A DNA stretch of 12,635 nucleotides from Coriobacteriales bacterium. GTDB taxonomy: Bacteria; Actinomycetota; Coriobacteriia; Coriobacteriales; UBA8131. Below the pieces are notes generated by a model, which was not told the origin of the DNA, did not search any database, and was given only the letters and a program-made list of their open reading frames with translations. Below, piece after piece: positions 1 to 7,087 of this stretch. The translations under genes were made by a program, and so were the position numbers. The stretch lies in NCBI GenBank assembly GCA_031276475.1, contig JAISMZ010000075.1:1-12635 (forward strand), in the 5' to 3' direction. Each line of letters opens with the position of its first letter. Position 1 is the first letter of the stretch.

Positions 1-503
1 GCTCCGAGGTCGTCTCCAGCGGCCTGTTTGCGATCAGCGCCAAAAACGCTTCCGGCGACACCACGCTGGAGCTCGTGAACATCGTCGTTGACACAAACGC
101 GCCCTTCCTGCTCGTCGACGGCCTGGCCTCGCCTCAGCGCGACGCCACGAACGGCGACTTCACCGTCACCGGCTCCACCGAGCCCAACACCGTGGTGCTC
201 AGCAGCCTCGGCCAAAGCACCACCAGCGATGCCAACGGCCGCTTTACGCTGCAGGGCTCGCTCAGTGACGGCGCGGCGACAGAAGACGTCCTTATCACCG
301 CGACCGACCTGGCCGGCAACACCAGCACAGAGGGGCTGACCTTTGCCCGCGTCGCCAGCCCCAACACCGCCCTGGCCACAGGCATTCCCGCAACCGGCCA
401 CAACCTGCCCCTCTGGCAACTGCTGCTCGCCGCTATCCTGTTGTTCCTCGGCCTGCTCTGCGCCAGGAGCGGGCGCAGAGCAGGCCGAGGGACAACAGGA
501 TAG
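1..503 (+). CDS. Cell-wall-anchored surface protein with Ig-like domains, 3' end only
   Basis: The frame is open from base 3 at the window edge, so this is the C-terminal ~166 residues of a longer protein that starts outside. The visible part holds a bacterial Ig-like repeat, with the typical strings DTNAPFL, GSTEPNTVVL, DANGRFTL and ATDLAGNTS, as in modular adhesins. It ends in a sortase-type sorting signal: IPATG (an LPXTG variant with Ile at position 1), then the hydrophobic stretch LWQLLLAAILLFLGLLC, then Arg-rich ARSGRR. After the usual end of such a signal there is an extra tail AGRGTTG. The codons from about 431 to the stop at 501-503 lie inside a long hairpin (separate entry). The protein is probably exported and covalently linked to peptidoglycan; the ligand is unknown. 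It converges with the large minus-strand surface gene at 937-6230. Family assignment rests on motif recognition only. Confidence 0.8.
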   Translation, partial: SEVVSSGLFAISAKNASGDTTLELVNIVVDTNAPFLLVDGLASPQRDATNGDFTVTGSTEPNTVVLSSLGQSTTSDANGRFTLQGSLSDGAATEDVLITATDLAGNTSTEGLTFARVASPNTALATGIPATGHNLPLWQLLLAAILLFLGLLCARSGRRAGRGTTG

Positions 504-513
504 CGTTCTTTTT
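431..513 (+). terminator. Very long hairpin plus T-run overlapping the 3' end of the surface gene
   Basis: Arms 431-464 and 472-505 are reverse complements over 34 bp with a single G-U type mismatch (base 490), loop 465-471. The run ttcttttt (506-513) follows directly, giving intrinsic-terminator geometry. The stop codon 501-503 is in the right arm, and the left arm encodes the hydrophobic segment of the sorting signal. A ribosome finishing the gene would have to melt the stem. The same palindrome makes the minus strand encode an almost identical peptide. Confidence 0.75.
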
Positions 514-690
514 GTAGACGAGGTGCAGGAGTCGGAAGGTTTGTCGCTGACAACGTCCGCGCAAAAAGCCTGAACGCCTATCGCGAGAAGTACCAGCCAC
601 CGGAGGCCATTCGCGTCTTCGCAAAGAACTTCGGTTTGAGCAACAACATCCGCTCCCTGCCCCAGTATGCCGTTTTTTGCCTGGAGAGTC
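506..690 (+). pseudogene. Fragment of the C-terminus of an AAA+/DUF4143-type ATPase
   Basis: Reading the frame that contains codon 573-575 gives DNVRAKSLNAYREKYQPP, then AIRVFAKNFGL, then SLPQYAVFCL. This matches my memory of the C-terminal end of ATP-binding proteins of the AAA_14/DUF4143 group (typical end: AYREKY..., IR.S..NF, PLYAVFC). The segment just before it, LFVDEVQESE at about 511-540, fits the same family but in another frame, so a frameshift lies near 537-549. There is no start codon, ribosome site or ATPase domain: only the last ~60 codons survive. The reading frame runs on to a stop at 729-731 without further similarity that I recognise. It begins directly at the base of the hairpin that ends the surface gene, suggesting a junction there. 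Family recognised by eye, not by search. Confidence 0.5.
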
Positions 691-722
691 ACCGACGAAG
701 ACTCCCCTGGCAACATTCGCAA

Positions 723-743
723 ATCTTTTAGAAACTAAAAGAT
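723..743. repeat. Short perfect hairpin
   Basis: The arms atcttttag (723-731) and ctaaaagat (735-743) are perfect inverted repeats around a 3-nt loop. The stem is AT-rich and has no T-run after it on either strand, so a terminator role is doubtful. It sits just before the REP fragment. Confidence 0.45.
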
Positions 744-748
744 CGTTT

Positions 749-764
749 ACCGTCCCTGTGTCTG
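749..764. repeat. REP-like fragment, 16 bp identical to the 6.6-kb cluster
   Basis: accgtccctgtgtctg is identical to 6693-6708, the right half of the third REP-like unit. Only this half is present; the palindromic partner ggacgg is missing. It marks this stretch as a site of past REP insertion or rearrangement. Confidence 0.55.
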
Positions 765-871
765 CCTGCACTGCTTGCGGTAATGGCATTGCTCGCCCGG
801 ACGGAGCTGGGGCAAATTGGCCAGAAGGTAGCGTGCGATGATCTTTTGGCCTGGGTACTGAGCGAAAGCCG

Positions 872-914
872 CCAAAACAAAGCGGCCGCAGGAGCCCAAA
901 ACTCCTGCGGCCGC
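872..914 (-). terminator. Intrinsic terminator of the large surface protein gene
   Basis: A perfect 13-bp GC-rich stem (882-894 with 902-914) with a 7-nt loop lies 22 nt past the stop codon of the minus-strand gene. On that strand the stem is followed by tttgtttt (from base 881 downward), a fitting U-tract. Plus-strand transcripts would instead read an A-rich run before the stem, so it works mainly for the minus gene. Confidence 0.85.
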
Positions 915-936
915 CATCAGCGGGTGGTTCCGCGCC

Positions 937-3900
937 TTACGCCGCGGCAGGAGCGCTTGTCCGCGCGGTCTTCTTCGCTGCCGGCCTGCTCATCCAGCGC
1001 CACATGGCGAGGGTTAACACAATCTGCACACCAACGATAACCGCCATCGGCGACGACCAGTTGTCAGTGAAGGTCCACGGCTGCGTCACGTCCTCGGTGA
1101 GCAAAAAGACCACAACGCTTACAAAGCCCAAGACGATGGCCGGGATACGCCAGAGGTTGCCGCTACGCACCTGCGCGCCGGTGCCGCCGCCTTTGCTTTT
1201 GCGTCGGTAGGTGAGCAGGTGAACGGCGAGTGCAAAGGCGAGCACCACGGAGATGAGGGTGAACAGAAGGTTGACCATGGCCCATTGAGCAGCCAACGGA
1301 ACATCCGCGTCGGCAATCTGGGTCAGCTCTGCGTCAGCAGCAGAGGAGCTGCCCGAGGTTAGGGGCGTCTGGGTGTCAGTCAGCTCTGCCAGAAGCGACC
1401 CGTCGCCAGCCTCTGCAAGCGTGCTCAAGACAGCGCCTGCGCCTCCTGCCGTGCCGGCCACAATGGCGGCGGCTGATGAGCCTGCGGCAGAAGCTGCGGT
1501 GCCGCTGCTAGATGTCTGTGCGGGCGGAGCCGGTGTAGACGGGGTCGGCTGTGTGGGGCCTGCGGGCCGCTCCGTGCCCGGCACCGGCACGAGCTCCGTC
1601 TCGGGCTCAGGCTCCGGGCTGGGCTCTGGCTCAGGCTCCGGGCTCGGCTCTGGCTCGGGCTCCGGGCTCGGCTCGGGCTCGGGCTCGGGCACGGAAGCAA
1701 GCAGATTGACACTCACCGCGCCCTCAGCCCTTGCCAGCACCGTTGTGCCGTCCCTCAGGGTTACCCTGTAGGTAAAACTCTCTCCTGCCGCATCCTCAGA
1801 GGCAATAACGCTGAGGAGCATCGTGTTGCTGGTGAGCGTAAAGGGGCTGATGGTAGCCCTGCCGTCTGCGCCAATCGTTATTGGGGTCTGCCCATTGGCA
1901 CCGTTAAGGTAACTTACCGTCAGCTTACCGGTTGGGTCATAGACCGTCGCTCCGCTGCTGTTCAGCAGTTCTATCTCAACGGTAGCGTTGTTGTATACCT
2001 TGCTGGCTGGCCCGATGGTCGTAATAGCCTCTATCGTGCCGGGCGCGCCGACCTCTAAAACGGTCTTGTCTGAGGGAAGCGCCAAAGTCACAACCGGATC
2101 CAGCTTTAACGTAACGGGAAACTCACGTTCACCAAAGCTGTCGATGTCCAGATACCTCTTGAGCAGCGCGTCAATCTCGGCAACGCCGCTCGTCAATTGC
2201 AGCTTGATGGTATAGACGCGCGTGCTGCTCGCGCCGTCCGCTTCCGTCCATTTGAACAGCTCCCGGTCGGTTACCTCCAGCTGGCCGTCCTCGAGCGCAA
2301 AGCCGTCGGGTAGCTCCACCAGCGAAACCGGCAACAAATCGGCCTCTATGCGCTCGCTTTGGCCCTTTACCTCCAACAGACGGTTTATTCGCCAGATGAT
2401 CCTGTCCAAGCGACCGGAATACACGGCCTCGGTAAAGCTCGCCGTGCGATCCCCGTCGCGGTTGGAAAGTTGCCCGTTGTGATCAACGCGCACTATCCTT
2501 GGGTTTGGCAGGTCGCGAATCGCCTCGTCAATCGCCTCTGCCGCAGCATCGCCGATGATCTTCGCCTGCTCGATAGCCTCCTGCCACAGCTCTTCAAGCT
2601 CCTCGCGTGCCCGCTCCAGCAGCTCGCGCAGTTCGGCCTCCGTGGCGTCTTCAAGCTCGTCAATCAGCGCGTCCACCTTTGCGATAAGCTCAGCTGCCTC
2701 GCTCTCCAGATAGTCCTCCAGATAATCCTCCAGGCGCTCAAACTCATCTATCAGCCGCTCTTTGGCAGCGTCCCAGTCATAGTCCTCAATAAGCTGGTAG
2801 AGGTCTTCAATCTGGCTGATGGTCGCCTCTGCCTTATCCCAGGCCGCCTCTACCTTATCCCAGAACTCTTCGAGTTCCTGATACGCTGCGGTAGCGTCCT
2901 CAATGACGTCCTCGACGTTTTCGTAGAACTCCTCCAGCTCGGCTCTAATCTTTTCAAGCTCGGCTTTAACCTCTTCCCTGATCTTTTCAAGCTCGGCCTT
3001 AACCTCTTCTATCACCTCATGCAGTTCGTCGAGGGCAGCCTGCTCAAGACGATCGATCAGCGCGTCTATCCTCGCGACGAGCTCGTCATACTTGTCCTGG
3101 GCATACTCTTCAAGCTCCGCCAGCGCCTCATCGCGCAGCTCCTTCAGGTACTCTACCAGGACTTCTTTAGCCTTCTCGTAGTCCGCCTGGGCCTCGCCTG
3201 ACTCAAAGTAGTCAACCACGCGCTCTGCCAAATCCCAAATCCTGACGATGTCGTTGTATATCTCTATCGCCTCGGCCACATCCGGGTCGGCCAGCACACG
3301 GGCTTTAAGAGCCTCTATTTGCGCTTGCAGGGCTGCGGCCAGCGCGCCGTTGTCTCCCGCGGCGTTGTCCACCGCATCCAGATAGTCGCCATAAACGGCG
3401 GCGATGAAGTCGTCCAGGTCGTCAAGCTCGTCCAATAGATAATCATTAAAGTTAAAGTCCTCCACCAGGTCTGCCGCACCAGCGATCAGCGCCGAGGCCC
3501 CCGCGGCCTTTTCCAGCGCGGTGCGAACCTCCGCCGACCAGGCCACAATATCTGTCAGCGTTATCTCCGGCAATTCGCTAATTGTGGAGGAGGCCAGCGA
3601 TTTAAGCTCGCTGAATGCGTCCTCCAGCAGGCCAGCGGCGGCCTCGGCCAGCTGCTGGTTTTCGATATTTGCAGCTATCAGCGCGGCGATGCTCTGCTGA
3701 ACGTCTTCGGCAAGGAAGCCTTCCACCGCGCCGGCGAGCAGGGTCTTGGAGTGCTCAAGAATACCCTCTACTATCGTCTTTACCAAACCGTCTGAACGGG
3801 CAAACGCATTAAGCGCTTCGTCGAGCGCCGCATATTTTGCATACAGCTCCTGGATGTAGGCGTTAACGTCGCTGACGCTGGTCAGATCTGCGTAATCGGT

Positions 3901-6230
3901 GTCTGAGACGAAGTCGTTCAGGCTGTTGTAGGCGTTGAGCAGGTCGGTGAGGGGGGCGACTTCGTTGTTGTATGCGCCCCACGCCTTCTCAACAATCCAA
4001 ACGTAGGTCTCAAACGGTGAAGGAATTATTTGGTTCCCGAGAAAAGATGTTCCATTAATGGCAAAGTCTTTATTGATGGATCCGCTGTAGGGGATGGATC
4101 TTATTCCATCGGTGAGTAATTTGAGCGTGTTCTTAACCGTCTCATCATCAATCAGGTTGATAAGATCGTCCAGGGAGTCCGCTAAGGTCGTAGTGTTCAG
4201 CGCGGGGCTACCATTGTTCCATGTGTCTTTAAGCGTTTTCACGGGAGCGGTAAATAGTTTTAGCTGGGCGATGATCTCTGGTTTGACCGTTCCCGGATTT
4301 TCCTTTTCCATCTCCTCTAAGGGCACCAGCAACTCGTCAACCGCCCTCTGGACATCCACGAGCCTTTCGAGTAACTCGGCGTACCTGTCGTCGTTGTCAT
4401 TGGTCACTGTCAGCTTGACGAGAAGCTCTGCCGTATAGCCTTTCGCGTCCGTCGCGATCACGGTGAATTCATAGTCGCCGGCGTTGGTGTCCTTCTTTAT
4501 GACGACAGCGCCCGTGGCTGCATTAACGCTAATCCTATCGTCCCAAGGATCGGATTTTGAGCCGTCTTCGATCCGGTATGTTACGGCTCCGTCTGCATAC
4601 TCTACTCCAGGATGCGGAACAGATACATCATTTGAAGTGCTGTCTGCCTCAGCAACAAGCGGGCTTGATTTGAATGCAAGGGTGTCTATTACATTAACAG
4701 TGAGCGTCAGCGACGCTATGGATGCAGTGTAGGGGTCGACACTTGTGTCCGTGCACGTAGCCCTTACTGTAACTGTTCCGTTGCCTGTCGCGGCGGTGTT
4801 AATGGTAATCGTCAGGTCGCCGTTCGAAAGGTCTATCGCCGTAATTATGCTACTCGCCCCATCTCCAAGAGCTACCGTCCATGCTGGAAGACCAAAGCTC
4901 GCACCTGCAGGAACAGGAAGGCTGGCAGGATCCAGCGTAAGTGCGATCACCTTGGTTGCCGTCGTTGGGTCACTTCTTGCCTTGGGAATATTCAATTCGC
5001 CCGAGACAATGCTCCCGCCGTCTTTGGCAACAATATTAAATACAACAGTGCCCGCTGTTTCCAGCGCAGCATAAAGTGTGGCGAGCGCTGCTTCATAGTC
5101 GCTGGTTGTTTCCTCGTTGTCGTCCACAAGAAATGCGGTGGCGGCGGCTTGTCCATAGGTTGTCACATGCAGCTCTTGCGTTGTCTCGTCCTTGTCTGGA
5201 GTGAAGCTTGGGGGCGTAGGTGCGGCGCCAGGGTGAGGGTTCTCAGTGAGCGTCTGTGCGGCGGTAATTGTTGCGTCAGGGATGTTATAGGTATAGGTTG
5301 CGGTGAAGGTGAATGAGTAACCAAAGAACAGGTCTTTAAGGCCTGTTGCTGTTTCCGTTTGCCCACTCGTACTCAACGTTTTGCCTGTGCCTGCTGTCGC
5401 TGCAATTGCCGCCGCAATAGCTGCTGCCTTAGTTCTGATAAGGTTTTCTGGGTCTAAAAGGTCGGTGGCGGCGATGTCGCCCAACAAGTGCTGTGCTACT
5501 CTAAGCACCGTGACAGCACTAGCGGTCGAGTTTGCCTTGTTGGAAATTTCATTAGCTGTCAGGGTTCTGTTGCCGTATGATGTGGTAACTGAAGGCGGCA
5601 AGTTCGACACCGCAAAACTAAACAAGCTGCCGTCTCCTAGGTCTTTCTCAAACGCAGTGGCGAAGCTATTGAGCGCCCCTCCGTAATTGCTAACTTGTTG
5701 GTTGTAGCCTGGCAGAGTTGTCACATTATACGTACCGAGTTCCTTTTTGTAGAGAATGACATCATCCAGATACTTATCCACCGCATCGCAATAGCCCTTG
5801 TAGCTCTCTTGCAGCTTCGCTATCTGCTCAACAATATCAACTTTCCCGCTGCTGTCTTCGTCCGGCCAATCAAAGTCTTTAAGCTTGTCGTCATTGTATA
5901 ACTCATCCAGACCTTCAAGCTGCTTTGCCATTGCGTCGAGCTTGTCAAAGTCTGCCCCCTCAACCCCCGGATCGGCTATCCCCGCAGCTGTCCAGTTAAA
6001 CGCCTCGGGGCTGTTAATGCCAGCGTGCTTTGTTTTCAGATCTACTACTTTTTGGGCATACTCGCTTGGCGCTAGCGGCCTAAAGCCCCCCCCCCGGCTC
6101 CTTCGTCAGCGAACGCCGGTGCGGGCAGGACGGGCAGCAGCGTAAAGGCCAAAAGAAATGCCATTACACATGACACTATCCTGGTAAACGGACTGCCTTT
6201 ATGCGTCGCAGTTTTCTCTGTGTTACTCAT
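937..6230 (-). CDS. Giant secreted, membrane-anchored surface protein, frameshifted at a G10 tract (probably phase-variable)
   Basis: ATG at 6230-6228 is preceded by AAGGGG (6238-6243). The first 52 codons encode a signal peptide: Lys/Arg region, core VMAFLLAFTLLPVLP, cleavage likely after APAFA (residue 41). Ten G (6095-6086) then throw the frame into a stop at 6072-6074. Adding one G joins it to the open frame that runs on to 937, giving about 1764 residues. In that numbering: Ala-rich helical and beta segments to ~500; a cadherin/Ig-like domain ~510-613 (YRIEDGSKSD, ATGAVVIKK, DYEFTVIATD); helical region; a highly charged coiled coil ~1000-1240 with an 11-residue repeat (KAELEKIREEV); beta-rich part; a Pro-Glu repeat 1514-1545; a Ser/Ala/Pro linker; IADADVPLA followed by three hydrophobic segments (~1650-1745) and a basic tail. 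It lacks an LPXTG signal. Likely an adhesin-like or structural surface protein; the function is not recognised. A start at 5931 alone would lack export and any ribosome site. Confidence 0.8.
1604..1690 (-). repeat. 24-bp tandem repeat encoding Glu-Pro stalk
   Basis: Three 24-bp units (1604-1627, 1628-1651, 1652-1675) plus a partial unit to 1690 encode EPEPEPSP-type octapeptides. Such extended, rigid, charged segments commonly span the cell wall just before a membrane anchor. Unit number may vary between strains by slippage. Confidence 0.8.
6086..6095 (-). repeat. Homopolymeric G10 tract inside the surface gene (candidate phase-variation switch)
   Basis: Ten consecutive C on the plus strand (G on the coding strand) follow the codon for Ala45, four residues past the predicted signal-peptide cleavage site. 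With 10 G translation stops after 52 residues; with 11 G or 8 G the downstream 1700-codon frame is reached. Both sides read as good protein: DEGA before, FRPLAPSEYAQKVVD after. Homopolymers of this length slip readily in replication. Confidence 0.75.
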
Positions 6231-6237
6231 GATGTTT

Positions 6238-6243
6238 CCCCTT
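6238..6243 (-). promoter_or_regulatory. Ribosome binding site deciding the surface gene start
   Basis: AAGGGG on the minus strand lies 7 nt before ATG 6230. It favours this start, which begins MSNTEK and leads straight into a signal peptide, over the upstream in-frame ATG at 6272. Confidence 0.7.
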
Positions 6244-6311
6244 CGTCTGTTGCGGTCCCGCTCTGGCCGCATGCCATCCCTGTGTTCAATTGAAAAAGAA
6301 CGTTTGACCGG

Positions 6312-6340
6312 ATGGTAACACTATCCCCATTCCTGTGCAA
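6312..6340 (-). promoter_or_regulatory. Possible sigma-70-type promoter of the surface gene
   Basis: On the minus strand TTGCAC (6340-6335) and TACCAT (6317-6312) are 17 bp apart. They resemble TTGACA and TATAAT at 4 of 6 positions each. The start site would lie roughly 75 nt before the ATG. Weak match; no experiment. Confidence 0.35.
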
Positions 6341-6537
6341 CAAGAAAAGCTGAATTGGCGTAATTTGCCTCAGATTCGGCACTATTTATGGAGATTTTAT
6401 GGATTTTTGGCGCCTCTTACCACCGTCCAGCGCGGTAGGCCGCCCGCTTACAAACCGCGGGAGCTTCTATCTTATGCGCAGGCGACAAAAAGGGTTATCC
6501 CCGTTGAAGCGAATGCCGCTGACCACGGACGCAGCAC

Positions 6538-6562
6538 GGACACAGGGACGGTTCATCCGTCC
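6538..6562 (+). repeat. REP-like palindrome, copy A
   Basis: ggacacaggGACGG is followed by TTCAT and CCGTCC: a 6-bp stem (ggacgg/ccgtcc) with a 5-nt loop preceded by acacag. It is in the opposite orientation to copies B and C, as expected of a REP pair (BIME-like). Confidence 0.65.
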
Positions 6563-6622
6563 GCTTTTCTCCACAGCACGCGCGGACGCAGGAACCAGCA
6601 AATATGTCGCCGCGTGTTGATC

Positions 6623-6663
6623 TCGCTCATTTCAGGACGGATGAACCGTCCTCGTGTCTGTTT
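6623..6663 (-). repeat. REP-like palindrome, copy B
   Basis: A 41-bp unit with the core ggacggatgaaccgtcc, preceded by tcgctcatttca and followed by tcgtgtctgttt. It matches copy C at 39 of 41 positions and is inverted relative to copy A. Confidence 0.7.
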
Positions 6664-6670
6664 CTCGAGT

Positions 6671-6711
6671 TCGCTCATTTCAGGACGGATGAACCGTCCC
6701 TGTGTCTGTTT
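6671..6711 (-). repeat. REP-like palindrome, copy C
   Basis: A second 41-bp unit starting 48 bp after copy B, separated from it by ctcgagt. Its right half recurs exactly at 749-764. Such elements are usually spread in trans by a RAYT (IS200-like Y1) transposase encoded elsewhere; none is in this window. Confidence 0.7.
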
Positions 6712-6870
6712 GTGGCCGCTACTTGCCAGCTGAACCGGTACTCGTTGACGCCGTGAGCCCCCTGCCGTGCTCCCCGCCCTGTCGCGCCTCCCCCCTCCCC
6801 TTGCCGCACCTTTAATCGGATTCTGGCGAGGCAAGACGGGGGCATTGTCGGCCGGAATGAGGTGCTTGCT

Positions 6871-6893
6871 GCTAATTTTTTACGCTTGTGTGC
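6871..6893 (+). repeat. Direct copy of the inverted-repeat motif
   Basis: gctaattttttacgcttgtg then tgc: identical to 6921-6943 at 20 of 23 positions, exactly 50 bp upstream. Two same-orientation copies plus one inverted copy suggest a protein-binding site family or transposon ends. Confidence 0.55.
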
Positions 6894-6912
6894 TGGAGTG
6901 CACTGATTTTGA

Positions 6913-7087
6913 GAGTTATTGCTAAAAATTTACGCTTGTGTGCAATAAATTTTAGTCGGATCGCCGTTGGCAACAAAAATTCATCCGTTCACCTCCAAGA
7001 ATTTACCATGACCCCGCGAAAGCTCGCGCAAAACCCCTGATAATTGGTTGTTTCTGGCGCACAACCGTAAATTTTTAGCAATAACTC
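6913..7087. repeat. 175-bp element bounded by 31-bp imperfect inverted repeats
   Basis: Arms 6913-6943 and 7057-7087 are reverse complements at 29 of 31 positions (core gagttattgctaaaaattt), with a 113-bp interior. The interior holds a small hairpin (7015-7028), a perfect Shine-Dalgarno and a tiny minus-strand ORF. The right arm contains the last codons and stop of the ATPase remnant's reading frame, so the element abuts or interrupts that gene. Size and structure resemble a MITE, but I see no clear target-site duplication. It could also be paired operators. Confidence 0.55.
6952..6996 (-). other. Perfect Shine-Dalgarno with a 10-codon ORF
   Basis: On the minus strand GGAGGTGA (6996-6989), the full complement of the usual 16S rRNA 3' end, lies 4 nt before ATG 6984. 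The frame encodes MNFCCQRRSD and stops at 6952-6954. This may be a leader peptide, or the start of a gene whose body was lost. It sits in the loop between the 31-bp inverted repeats. Confidence 0.4.

Larger units (their letters stand above)
504..936. other. Gene-free convergent intergenic stretch with remnants
   Basis: This 430-bp stretch separates two converging surface genes. It holds the ATPase fragment (506-690), a 9-bp-stem hairpin (723-743), a REP fragment (749-764) and the terminator of the minus-strand gene (872-914). In 765-870 I see nothing recognisable; the short plus ORF from 783 has no ribosome site and no family likeness. Confidence 0.6.
6344..7056. other. Gene-free accessory stretch with REP-like and inverted repeats
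   Basis: About 700 bp without a convincing gene between the surface gene promoter and the ATPase remnant. It contains three REP-like palindromes (6538-6711), a direct repeat pair (6871-6893, 6921-6943), the left arm and loop of an inverted-repeat element and a 10-codon ORF with a perfect ribosome site (6952-6984). In 6345-6535 and 6715-6870 I see nothing I can name. Confidence 0.55.

Noticed and set aside
433..789. Minus-strand ORF ending like the sorting signal
   Set aside because: An effect of the 34-bp palindrome, which encodes nearly the same peptide on both strands; the rest has no coding likeness.
2359..3201. 280-codon plus-strand ORF
   Set aside because: It is the antisense of the coiled-coil part of the large surface gene. 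Its Leu/Phe-rich, low-diversity protein mirrors Glu/Lys codons, and it has no ribosome site.
937..5931. Surface gene starting at ATG 5931
   Set aside because: No ribosome site before it, about 50 coding-like codons precede it in frame, and it would lack a signal peptide although the C-terminus is membrane-anchored.
6623..6711. CRISPR-like pair of direct repeats
   Set aside because: Only two direct units with a 7-bp gap, an internal palindrome and an inverted third copy; no spacers and no cas genes, so REP-like.
6335..6733. Plus-strand ORF with a RGRPPAYKPRELL stretch, faintly transposase-like
   Set aside because: Too short and too weak a likeness, the second half is REP sequence, and there is no ribosome site.
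6553..6834. Minus-strand ORF with repeated GRFIRPEMSE
   Set aside because: The repeat is only the translated REP palindromes.
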